Below are positions 9,724 to 20,196 of a stretch of DNA of 64,000 nucleotides, piece after piece. Position numbers and translations under genes: made by a program. Each line of letters opens with the position of its first letter. Positions within the stretch are counted from its first letter, which is position 1. Source of the DNA: Meconema thalassinum (Eukaryota; Arthropoda; Insecta; Orthoptera; Tettigoniidae); the NCBI GenBank assembly GCA_946902985.2, contig OX336389.2, positions 793,538,979 through 793,602,978 on the forward strand, in the 5' to 3' direction. The notes under the pieces were generated by a model that saw only the letters and a list, made by a program, of their open reading frames with translations, was not told the origin of the DNA and made no database searches.

Positions 9724-12112
9724 AGTAGGGGGGCAAGACGGGTTCTAACGCAATCGGCGTTGCTCGGGCGGCGTTCATGTTAAATAATTAATATTTGGCG
9801 AACCCATGGTCGGATGTTGACAAATGAGGTGTGGTTGGACTGGAGCTGACGTCCTCATTCCTATGGACCACTCGTTATATTTTTCAAAAAATGTTTGAAA
9901 ATTTTTGTTTTTGAAAATAGGCGATAGTTTGAAAACCAAACATGATAGAACGTTGTGCAATAGCTTAAACGAACGGTCTCTATGTCCTTTATTTTTTATA
10001 ATAAAACTTTTTTTATTTTTATGTTTTAAGAAAACAGTCCAATTTTGAAATTGCTCTATTTTGTAAACTAACAAGTTTACAAAAAAAAGTAAATCAATGG
10101 TCCCTACACCCTCTACCTCCAAAATAAATTTCAAGTCTCTAGGATAAAAACTGGTAGTAGAGGGATGGTGTATGTTCTAGGCCACCCCCTACTTTCATAT
10201 AAACTTTGGCGATATCTCCCGAACGCATGATCGGATTTTAACGAACGAGGTATTGTTGGCATTGGGATGACGTCCTCTTTGCTAAGAATGTGGGTTGGTA
10301 TTTAAAAAAATTGAAAATCAAACTTGATAGAACGTTGTCCAATAGCTGAAACGAATGGTCTCCATGACCTTTATTTTTTATTAAAAAACTTTTTTATTTT
10401 TATGTTTTTAGAAAACAGTCCAATTTTGAAATTGCTATATTTTGTAAACTAACAAGTTTACAAAAAAAGTTTGTTTGACGTAAATCAATGGTCCCTACCC
10501 CCTCTACCTCCAAAATAAATTTCAAGTCTCTAGGATAAAAACTGGTAGTAGTGGGATGGTGTATGTTCTAGGCCGCCCCCTACTTTCATATAAACTTTGG
10601 CGATATCTCCCGAACGCATGATCGGATTTTAGCGAACGAGGTATAGTTGGCGTTGGGATGACGTCCTCTTTGCTAAGAATGTGTGTTGGTATTTAAAAAA
10701 AAAGAAAATGTTTGTTTTTGGATTGGCGCTCTTTTGGAAACGGTGAATTTTGAAAAAACGTTTGTTTGACGTTAATGAAAGGTGGCCCTCTAGGTGGACA
10801 GGAAGTTTCAAGGGTGTAGGAGGGAAAACAATGATAGCCTTCTTTCTCGCGAACATTGGCGATAATTGGCGAATGGATGGTCGGATTTTAACGAATGAGG
10901 TATTGTTGGCGTTGGGATGACACGCTCTTTGCTAAGAATGTGTGTGTTTTTTTTTTTTTTTTTTTTTAAATTTTGTTTTTGAAAGTAGATGATAGTTTGA
11001 AAATAAAACTTGATAGAACCTTGTCCAATAGCCGAAACGAATGGTCTCTATGATCTTTATTTTTTATTAAAAAACTTTTTTTATTTTTATGTTTTTAGAA
11101 AACAGTCCAATTTTGAAATTGCTATATTTTGTAAACTAACAAGTTTACAAAAAAGTTTGTTTGACGTAAATCAGTGGTCCCTACCCCCTCTACCTCCAAA
11201 TAAATTTCAAGTCTCTAGGATAAAAACTGGTAGTAGTGGGATGGTGTATGTTCTAGGCCGCCCCCTACTTTCATATAAACTTTGGCGATATCGCCCGAAC
11301 GCATGATCGGATTTTAATGAACGAGGTTTTGTTGGCGTTGGGATGACGTCCTCTTTGCTAAGAATGTTTGTTGGTATTTAAAAAAAATTGAAAATGTTTG
11401 TTTTTTGGATTGGCGCTATTTTGGAAACGGTGAATTGTGGAAAAACGTTTGTTTGACGTTAATGAAAGAGGGCTATGCCCTCTAGGTGGACAGGAAGTTT
11501 GAAGGGTGTAGGAAGGAAAAAAATGATAGCCTACTTTCTCGCGAACATTGGCGATAATTGGCGAATGGATGGTCGGATTTTAACGAATGAGGTATTGTTG
11601 GCGTTGGGTTGACATGCTCTTTGCTAAGAATGTGTGTTGGTATTTTTTTAATTTTTGAAAAAAATGTTTTTGAATGTAGGTGATAGTTTGAAAATCAAAC
11701 TTGATAGAACGTTGTCCAATATCTGAAACGAATGGTCTCTATGACCTTTATTTTTCATTAAAAACTTCGTATTTTTTGAGATTTTTTTTAAATACTTAAA
11801 TTTTGAATTTTTACAATTTTGGAAACTAACAAGTTTACAAATAAGTTTGCTTGACATAAATGAAAGGTCCCCTCTACCACGAAAATAAATGTCAAGTCTC
11901 TAGGACAAGAACTATGCATTAAAAAAAATTAAATAAAAGATTGTTAGTAGACAGAGAGCCGGTAGCGCTTGACGTATGTTACAACGAGGCTATGACTGGC
12001 CATGGTGAATACAGGAAATGGCTATTTCGACGGGACAGCAGGGCGAGGGAGCGCTTTTTGATATTTTCCTATATACGAACGAATGAAGGTGAATATTTTG
12101 AAAATTCCTCAT
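9724..12112 (+). repeat. Left TIR, six modules
   Basis: It is made of modules each starting near ttggcgata and followed by (c)gatcggattttaacgaa-like text; starts are near 9795, 10203, 10590, 10855, 11280 and 11548. Longer modules (about 390-420 bp) contain gatagaacgttgtccaat; shorter ones (about 265 bp) contain gacaggaagtttcaaggg. The order is long, long, short, long, short, long. The inner end (about 11945-12112) holds the 3' end of the BIR frame. Confidence 0.75.
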
Positions 12113-12736
12113 AAAACATATTATTTTATCCCCTTCACCAGTATTAAAAAATCCAGCTTCACTTAGCTGTTTGGTAAGGGGTTTTAATATTAATGGCCAA
12201 ACATTTTTATAATATTCTAAACGTTTTTCAACAGAGCTGTACTCTGGGTGTGCTAGTGCTTTAGTCTTGCAAACTCCCAATTTTTCAAAAGCACATGCCA
12301 ATTCAACACTGTCTATGGCATATGGACCACATATATTGACACTAACGTTTTTGGCTGGAAATACATCATTATTATTATTTATTTGTGATTCAGCAACGTA
12401 AGTAGCGGCCAATGGCCTTGTGGTTCGGTAAAATGGATACAGGGATATGTTACCCACTTGATTTCCAAGCATGTAAGGACAACAAGGAGACCATCGCAAA
12501 TGGTCTCTAAAGGGATCATCCCCTTCTTCCCAGTGTGAAAGTTCAATACAACAAAACACACAGCGCAACACATCTTCTCGGTTCAAGTAAAAAAAAACGG
12601 CTTTTGCAAGTTTATGTGTTGACTAAAAGCCCACAGGCCAGGATTCAAATGTTAACCAACGATCATGTTCTGATTTTAAATTTAACCCACGTGGTAAACC
12701 AACTTGCTCACTTGTTGTATTTGGTACTAACGCCAT
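11990..12736 (-). pseudogene. BIR-domain (IAP-like) gene, one stop codon, second BIR truncated
   Basis: From the ATG at 12736 the frame runs 248 codons to 11990, broken only by TAG at 12625-12623 (codon 38). BIR1 covers about residues 23-90: a KSEHDRWLTFESWP start, then zinc ligands C59, C62, H79 and C86 with the exact CX2C-X16-H-X6-C spacing, and WEEGDDP before the histidine. A second BIR starts near residue 163 (HPEYSSVEKRLEYY) with LSEAGFFNTGEGDKIICF, but is cut at residue 208 after its first ligand cysteine. Residues 209-248 are encoded by TIR sequence. No RING or CARD is present. IAP proteins restrain caspases; whether this copy ever did is unknown. Confidence 0.85.
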
Positions 12737-13350
12737 GTGTTATAATAAAACTTTTTCTTATTGTAAGTTATTAACGTTGCACAGAGTATTTTAAACCACA
12801 ATGTATGCTTCTTGCACTGTCTGTTCACTATGTTAATGCAGTATGACCACACCTAAAAAAACAAGCAAAATAACTCACCACTCAATCAATCAATCAAACA
12901 ATACTTGTAATTAAACTTTAACGTTAATTGGCATTAAATAAAAACACCATCAAAAATATTTTAAAAAAATAAACTGTATGTCTGCACTAACAGTAACCCA
13001 TCTACTTTTTTTTATAAAGCTGCAGTCATTTACATTTCCCTTTAACCAATATATAAACAAAAATAAATATCATATCATTTTGTTCAGATTATCCTGTTCA
13101 AACCTGTGGATATTTGTTGAGTCCATAGGGAACCACCCATAAATTAAATTTAATTTTTTGTTTTTAGAAATTCCAACATAGCCTTGTACATTTCCCAGTC
13201 AACAACCAATATAGCCTTGTACCGTTTGTCAATACATGGCCTTTATTCAAGAAAGCAATCATCGTCCTAGTCATTTACAGGTAATGAATTTTTTTTGTCT
13301 ACGAGTTTTCAGTAGTGGTAAAATGAAATAGCATTTTATGTTAGGCTTAC

Positions 13351-13452
13351 CTGAGTTTTAAATAGTCCACTGCCGGGAAACAATGGTTGCACTCTACTGC
13401 GTCTCGGGTTTTCAGCAACTGCTACGGCGGTAAGGCTTTTCCTTCCAAGTTT
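13351..13452 (-). other. Candidate 102-base upstream exon of the BIR transcript
   Basis: On the minus strand, ttatttatttttag precedes and ctcag/gtaagcc follows a segment open in one frame for 34 codons (KLGRKSLTAVAVAENPRR at its start). Both splice sites look strong. It lies 0.6 kb upstream of the BIR ATG, in the same orientation. Since the BIR frame has its own ATG, this is more likely 5' UTR than coding. Confidence 0.4.
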
Positions 13453-13595
13453 CTAAAAATAAATAAAATAAACCGCTATAAATACCTAAATTCAGGTTAA
13501 TAAATAAATAAAAATCATTAATTACCCGATCAATAACTACAAATTTAAGGTTCATTGGCATGACATTCTTAAAATAATCATTCATAGGTACTTAC

Positions 13596-13715
13596 CAAAA
13601 GTAAAAGGGTTTTTCTTCCACAGCTCTACTGTATACGTCTATTTGCTAGTCCTGTCAGTGTATCACTAACGCAATTCTTATCAGTCTGCTTAGCAACAGA
13701 GAGAGTTGCATTTTC
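13596..13715 (-). other. Candidate first exon of the BIR transcript
   Basis: A strong 5' splice site (ttttg/gtaagtac at 13596-13595) faces the exon at 13351-13452. The stretch upstream has only a short ATG frame (19 codons), so it would be untranslated leader. The right limit is arbitrary. Confidence 0.25.
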
Positions 13716-13896
13716 TCAGCGTTTTGACCTTGAACTCATGTCTGTCTCCCACATTTTCCCACGCCTCCCCACATTCCTAAATCTCCTTAATATTTGCGTA
13801 CTTTATACTAGTCTCATGTTTTTAATAAGGAACCAAAATGGCTGCCTGTTATACATTGGTAGTACGGCTGTCTATGTACCAAAATGGCGGTCTCTC

Positions 13897-13970
13897 TGTT
13901 TAAACGCCAGACCTCCTAGCCTCTACCAGGTGTGTTTAAACGCCAGACCTGCTAGCCTCTACCTGCCAAG
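13897..13970. repeat. Two-copy tandem repeat, about 36 bp
   Basis: The text tttaaacgccagacct, then gctagcctctacc, occurs twice in a row with one or two differences. It lies within the interior of the 9724-15953 element. Confidence 0.7.
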
Positions 13971-14101
13971 TAACCTTACCCTTTACTTCCTGCCCACGTA
14001 GGCATTCTTCTTTTATCAGCAGTCGCTCTGACAAGGCCTGGCCAGGTCGTGTATTGAATGCGAGCAAGCAACACAGTTCTGTAGTATTCAAAATGTGTGT
14101 G

Positions 14102-14102
<1 letters not shown>

Positions 14103-14164
<62 letters not shown>
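14103..14164. repeat. (ATT)n microsatellite
   Basis: About 20 uninterrupted copies of the att triplet lie inside the 9724-15953 element. They produce poly-Ile and poly-Asn frames on the two strands, which are not genes. Confidence 0.95.
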
Positions 14165-14165
<1 letters not shown>

Positions 14166-14169
14166 ACAT

Positions 14170-14646
14170 TTTACTGTAATAATAATCACTAGCAAGCGGC
14201 CATCCTCAATACATGATCCCGTGGCTCATGATCTCGAGATTAACGGTCACGTTAAACTACAAGCTTCCTTCCTTCCTTTTTCAATACATGATCATGTTAA
14301 CCACATACTTTCACCCTAAAACACATGACTTTACCCAGTTCAATATTTAGTTTATAACATTTCAGACCAATGACCTTACCGTTTTGGCTCTTTGCGTACA
14401 TGCACATGACTTGGTCGAGCAAATGTTGTAGGTTTTGCATATTCTAAAACCATTTACTGTGCCAGACAGCAGTCTCGCTTATTACCGTTTACTAGCATGT
14501 TTAAGATCCCCTTCAGGGGTAAAAAATCCTAGCACACTTAACACATTTTCAGATATTCGCCTCCATCCGTCATAGGAAATGTCACAAAACCAACCGTCCT
14601 GCCAAAATAGCGATTCTTTTCTTCCGGGCACGGTCACCGAGATCGC
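14170..14646. other. Interior of the element with no gene seen
   Basis: Non-coding by inspection. Two short similar blocks, aatacatgatc(c/a), appear near 14208 and 14284. It ends exactly where the right TIR starts. Confidence 0.4.
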
Positions 14647-15953
14647 CATGAGGAATTTTCAAAATATTCACCTTCATTTGTTCGTCATATAGGAAAATAT
14701 CAAAAAGCGCTCCCTCGCCCTGTTGCCCCGTCGAAATAGTCATTTCCTGCCTCGTTGTAACATACGTCAAGCGCTACCGGCTCTCTGTCTACCACACACA
14801 CTTTTATTTAAAAATAAAAAAATAATAATTAAATGCATAGTTCTTGTCCTAGAGACTTGACATTTATTTTCGTGGTAGAAAGGGTAGAGACCTTCCATTT
14901 ATGTCAAACAAACTTATTTGTAAACTTGTTAGTTTCCAAAATAGTAAAAATTCAAAATTTAAGTATTTTCAAAAAATCTAAAAAATACAATGTTTTATAA
15001 TAAAAAATAAAGGTCATAGAGACCATTCGTTTCAACTATTGGACAACGTTCTATCTTGTTTGATTTTCAAACTATCACTTACTTTCAAAAACAAAATTTT
15101 TCAAAAATAAAAAAATACCAACACACATTCTTAGCAAAGAGCATGTCATCCCAACGCCAACAATACCTCATTCGTTAAAATCCGACCATCCATCCGCCAA
15201 TTATCGCCAATGTTCGCGAGAAAGTAGGCTATCATTGTTTTCCCTCCTACACCCTTGAAACTTGCTGTCCCCCTAGAGGGCATAGCCCTCTTTCATTAAC
15301 GTCAAACAAACTTTTTTCCAAAATTCACCTTTTCCAAAATAGCGCCAATCAAAAACAAAAACATTTTCAAATTAAAAAAATACCAACACACATTCTTTGC
15401 AAAGAGGACGTCTTCCTGACGCCAACAATACCTCGTTCGTTAAAATCCGATCATGCGTTCGGGAGATATCGCCAAAGTTTATATGAAAGTAGGGGGCGGC
15501 CTAGAACATACACCATCCCACTACTACCAGTTTTTATCCTAAAGACATGAAATTTATTTTGGGTGTAGAGGGGGTAGGGACCATTGATTTACGTCAAACA
15601 AACTTTTTTTTGTAAACATGTTAGTTTCCAAAATATAGCAATTTCAAAATTGGACTGTTTTCAAAAAACATAAAAAATAAAAGAAAATAAAGGACATAAA
15701 GACAGTTCGTTTAAGCTATTGCACAACGTTCTATCATGTTTGGTTTTCAAACTATCGGCTATTTTCAACAACAAAAATTTTCAAAAATTTTTGCAAAATA
15801 TTTAGAGTGGTCCATAGGAAAGAGGACGTCAGCTCCAGTCCAACGACACCTCATTTGTCAACATCCGACCATGGGTTCGCCAAATATTAATTATTTAACA
15901 TGAACGCCGCCCGAGCAACGCCGAGTGCGTTAGAACCCGTCTTGACCCCTACT
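14647..15953 (-). repeat. Right TIR, three modules
   Basis: Inverted partner of 9724-12112, but with only one copy of each module kind: inner long (about 14800-15200), short (about 15200-15475) and outer long (to 15953). The inner edge reads catgaggaattttc, the same point at which homology stops in the left arm. Confidence 0.75.
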
Positions 15954-15959
15954 TAGTAC

Positions 15960-16800
15960 CAATCTTGGCTTTCATATCGCCCAAAACATTATCATCTCTT
16001 TCTTCTTAAATTTTGTAAAGGCACTTTCATGCTGTCCATAAAAGTGATCTTCTTCTTCAGGCTCTGCTGTTTCTGTTGGTGCATAGCACCGTATCAGATG
16101 ACTATTCCTAACTCGACTATTGAAACCTGCTGTAATGATACGGTCTGAAGCAGGATTCAAGTCCAGAATACATTTTCGCGCTTCTCTAGTCAGCAACAAT
16201 CCTACTCCGCATTGGAGCTACTTCTTTTCCTGAATTTAGCAGTGTTTTGCCATCTATCAGCTGGTGATCTCCGAATCCATTCCATCGTGTTTCACTCAGT
16301 CCGAGAACCTTCATCTTATATCGGTCCATTTCCTTTGAAATCTGTTCCAAATTTCCCGCTTCTTATATTGTCCGTACGTTCCAGAATCCAATTCGAGTCC
16401 TGTTTTTCATTCTACACGTTGTCATCGAGATATATGTCCGGTTTACTTCTGTATGTGTTTCTGTAATACTTAATTCTCATGTGTGTAAGTTAGTAGCCTA
16501 CAGCACCCCAAGCCCAGTGGAGGGGCTGCCTCCTATAGCCTCTAGGCATGCTGATTTTTTGTCGGGGTTTCTTCCCTTAGCCTTTGGAGGACCTACTCTA
16601 CACAACAAGGCAGTAGTTTCACCAGAGCTCCGTTAGCCGCTATTTTCAGGGTTCCTGCAAGGTCTTCACAGCTACCATAGTGGTCCCGGGGCACATGAGT
16701 TCCCCACTGTACTTCACCCTTAGAGGCATTCCCCTACTTCTAACGTTGCCCATCTCCCTCGACGTGGACGAGGAGTTCGACATATGGGAGACAATTGAGC
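15960..16800 (-). pseudogene. RTE-type LINE, 5' region and endonuclease N-terminal half (segment 1 of 3)
   Basis: On the minus strand, near 16410-16330, the frame reads RIGFWNVRTI, a stop in place of Tyr, then EAGNLEQISKEMDR, the standard start of this endonuclease. WNGFGDHQLIDGK (near 16280) and VRNSHLIRCYAPTETAEPEE (frame 16199-15972) follow, and the GDM-KAKIG metal-binding block ends at the insertion site. 16480-16800 upstream looks like LINE 5' region with a weak frame. Stops and a frameshift near 16200 show decay. Confidence 0.8.
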
Positions 16801-16930
16801 ACACACAGTTTGCAAAAAAAATTAAAATTTACTAAATCAAAATAAACAACTTCTTTGTACACACAGCTAAACAGATAAAAATAAATTAAATGCCCAAGAA
16901 ACCAGTTATAATACTATAAAAAAAACAAGA

Positions 16931-18762
16931 AGTTCCGTGAAGAACTATACAGCCTACTTTTCATGCCAATGATTATTCTACAGAATATGAACCTATCTAG
17001 AATAATGACGAAATTAAGTTGGTAATATCGAACTATCTAATTACTTCAAAATATACCTGGTATAATGTAGCCTAATAGAGCACTACAGTTGGCAACCCTG
17101 GTGACTGAATATATTCTTAGTTCCATCTCTTAAGGTACAGAATACAAAATTTGGTTGAAGTCCAATGGACGTTACATGCAGTTAGACACAGGATCTATCA
17201 GCACGCGTAAAAGCATGTTGCCAACAATGTCATGCGTGTGCTGGTCAGAAATAATCTGAAATATTATGATATCTTGTTGTGCCAATTTTGGATGAAATCC
17301 ATTTGTTAGTATAGAAGTTACATGTATTTTAAAATTGGACATATCAGCAGGCATAGAATCATGTTGGCAGCACTGCCTTGTATTAATTACTCCAAATTAA
17401 TCTAGAATGTCAGGTGCTATACGTGTGCAAAGTATAGAGCTGTTGGCTTGCATACTTTCTGATATATTGATATAAGGGTAAAAAAAATAGACAGCATTTA
17501 TTAACAGTTGGCAGCCCTGATTGCTCTTAACAATACTTATAGTCATATCTGTTATGGTACACATAGCACATACGAAATTTGGTTGAAATCCAACTGATAG
17601 TATAGAAGTTACATGTATTTAAAAATTGGTACTATCAGCAGGCTTATTATCATGTTGGTAGAACTGACGTATATAAGTTACTCCAAATTAATCTAAAATG
17701 TCAGAATATACGTGTGCATAGTTTAAAGCTGTTGGCTTGCATTTTAAAATTGGACCTATCAGCAGGCTTAGAATCAATTTGGCAACACTGACGTATATTA
17801 GTTACTCCAAATTAATCTAGAATGCCAAGTACTATACGTGTGCAAAATTTAGAGCTATTGGCTTGCATAATTTATGATATATTGATATTAGGGTAACAAA
17901 AATAGAGACAGTATTTATTAACAGTTGGCAGCCCTGGTTACTCGTAAGAATCGGCATAGTCATATCTGTTATGGTACACATAGCACACACGAAATTTGGT
18001 TGAAATCCAAATGATAGTATAGAAGTTACATGTATTTAAAGTTGGACCTCTCAGCAGGCTTAGAATCATGTTGGTAGCACTGACGTATATACGTTACTCC
18101 AAATTAATATATAATGTCAGGTACTATACGTGTGCATAGTTTAAAGCTGTAGGCTTGCATACTTTCTGATGTATGGGTATTTGGATTTAAAAAAGTGAGA
18201 GCATTTATTAACAGTTGGCAGCCCTGGTGGCTCTTAAGAATACGCTCAGTCATACCAGTTTATGTACACATAGCACATACGAAATTTGGTTGAAATCCAA
18301 TTGATAGTGTAGAAGTTATATGAATTTAAAATTTGGATCTATCAGCAGGATTTTAATCATTTTGGCAACACTGCCATGTATGGCCTCCTGGAAATTAAAC
18401 TGCAATATTATTATCTATACGTGTGCCAATTTTGAAATAGCTCCCATTCATATCTTCCATGATATCCAACATGGAGCTCAAATTTCAATTGCTTTTTTTC
18501 AGCAGTTGGTAGCACTGACATCATTTTTAAATATGGCCGTGAGATATTCAGGTATAGATCTTTACTCCTACCAAATATTGTTTCGAATGCTGCAGCCGTT
18601 CAGGAGTTGATAGGGGGGGGGGGACACACACACAGCCAGCCAGACAGACAGACAGAAGGACAGACAGACAGACAGACAGACAGACAGGCAGACAGACACA
18701 CATTTGCCCGATCTCATAAGTCTACTTTTTCCTCATTTTTGCAAAATGTGAAAAGTAAGCTA
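16931..18762 (+). mobile_element. HINE/Helentron-like element built of ~145-bp units (GTTGGCAGC type)
   Basis: It starts with agttccgtgaagaact, a small hairpin, then agcctacttttcat. The body has the core (g)ttggcagc(a/c)ctg near 17090, 17213, 17363, 17507, 17652, 17776, 17924, 18068, 18212, 18358 and 18502, mostly 144-150 apart. A (CA)/(CAGA) microsatellite, then gatctcataagtctactttt and an imperfect hairpin, close it at 18762. Subterminal inverted repeats, central tandem units and a 3' hairpin fit the HINE/DINE class of Helentron derivatives. No protein is encoded. Confidence 0.6.
18607..18705. repeat. G-run plus (CA)n and (CAGA)n microsatellite
   Basis: A run of about ten G is followed by cacacacaca and then some twenty cagaca-like units. 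It belongs to the 3' block of the element at 16931-18762, in the position where the sister copies carry (CA)n. Confidence 0.9.
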
Positions 18763-20196
18763 AAAATAAAACAGTAATAATAATAATAATAATAGTAAAA
18801 CCATAGAGGCTCGCCATTGAAATGATAGAAGAAAATATCTCCGAAGCATATACAGAAGCTATAACTAAGTTGGGTTAAATCCCAGATCATCTGTTTGTCA
18901 GATCTAAAAGTCCATGATTGTCCATAATTGTCCAGATGACAGCTGTCACGAGATCCATGATCTCCCAAATTCACGAAAGCTAAGTACAAATCATGGCTTC
19001 TGGAATAACGGTAATGATAATAATAAGCTCAGAAAAGACAAAAATAAATATTTTCATAATAATATAACTCTGACTTGATATTATGAGCTCAACAAATATC
19101 AAACATCCATTAACCGCTCGAGTATGGATTCCTCAATGTAAAAAGGAACGTCTGCCGAAACGATCTGTCCACAATTTTAAATGAAACATCCTCAATTTAC
19201 AAGAACATCATTAAAGGAAACTTTTACTGTAAACACATCTGGTTGTGACTTCTCATTAGACTGACTGAGGATTATATATATTGAACCCTTAATATTAGGT
19301 CATATTAATGATTCCTTAGTTTTATTCTATTCTACATGGAAATGCTACTGATAGTCGAGCACAGAGACCAGACAGTATGCCGAAACTTCAGTTAAGCCTG
19401 GCGACATTTGGGACAGGAACGGAATGTTATATTTCTATAGAACAAAGGCAACAAGTATTTATGACTTGGCCTGCGAAAGGGTGCAGCTTCGTTAAAAGTA
19501 GGGTGAACGGCCCAAGTGCGCGTCTTTGTACTTCTGAGTCATGGTTGAGCTATGTGTTTGACAAGCGAGTGAAAGACGAAGAAGGAATATGCAATATAAA
19601 GGATAGAGGTATGATTTGGCCACTCCTAGGGGCGTGTCTAAGCTCCAGGAACCACTATTTCTGTGTTCAGAAGAACCAATGAGAAGATGATATTATTTTC
19701 CTCGGGGATGCGGCGTTACCAAGCGTTACAACCATTTTTTGTGTGTGTTCCCATGGGCCATAATAGCAGTTTGCAGAACGGTAATTCGCGACCTATCCGA
19801 TTGAATCGTTTAGAAGCGAAATGCCGTCAAACAATACTCATTTTCTCCAATAACTAAGTAACGCACACACATACATTTTTAATAGATAGTGGACTGGTAT
19901 CTCCACATAAGCTTATGTCTTTAAATACGGTTATTCTGGTGTAGGCTCAGGGTGGATTTGATTTTCTTGTCTTTGTTTAATTTGTTTTACGACGGTTCAG
20001 TTATTAAATATTGTTTATTTCACTCATGTGTTTTTCACTTCTTTTCTAATTTTAAGTTTTCCTTATTATCCAGGAAATTATGGAAGCGAGATATTTTGAT
20101 TATTCTCAACAATGAACAAGCATGGACTGAACGCGACCCCGGAGGCAGAATATTGCTAAAAGCTTCTTTCAATGGTACAATATGAAGCTTAAAATA
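18763..20196. other. No recognised gene; short (TAA)n near 18775
   Basis: AT-rich. A 101-codon plus frame at 19377-19682 has no motif I recognise and no splice or start support. A short taa repeat lies at 18775-18795. Confidence 0.4.

Larger units (their letters stand above)
9724..15953 (-). mobile_element. Polinton/Maverick-like non-autonomous element carrying a BIR gene
   Basis: The termini read AGTAGGGG at both ends (inverted), followed by CAAGACGGGTTCTAACGCA. TAGTAC flanks both sides (9718-9723, 15954-15959), a 6-bp target duplication. Deleting the element and one TAGTAC restores the endonuclease frame of the host LINE (KIGTTNEGVE). The inverted repeats are 2389 and 1307 bp. A 6-bp duplication, 5'-AG ends and very long TIRs are hallmarks of Polintons. 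No polymerase B, integrase, protease or capsid gene is present, so if related this is a deleted derivative. The cargo is a two-BIR gene on the minus strand. Confidence 0.7.

Noticed and set aside
13936..14319. Poly-Asn and poly-Ile open frames
   Set aside because: They are the two readings of the (ATT)n microsatellite.
19377..19682. 101-codon plus-strand frame
   Set aside because: No motif, no splice or start context, and AT-rich surroundings.
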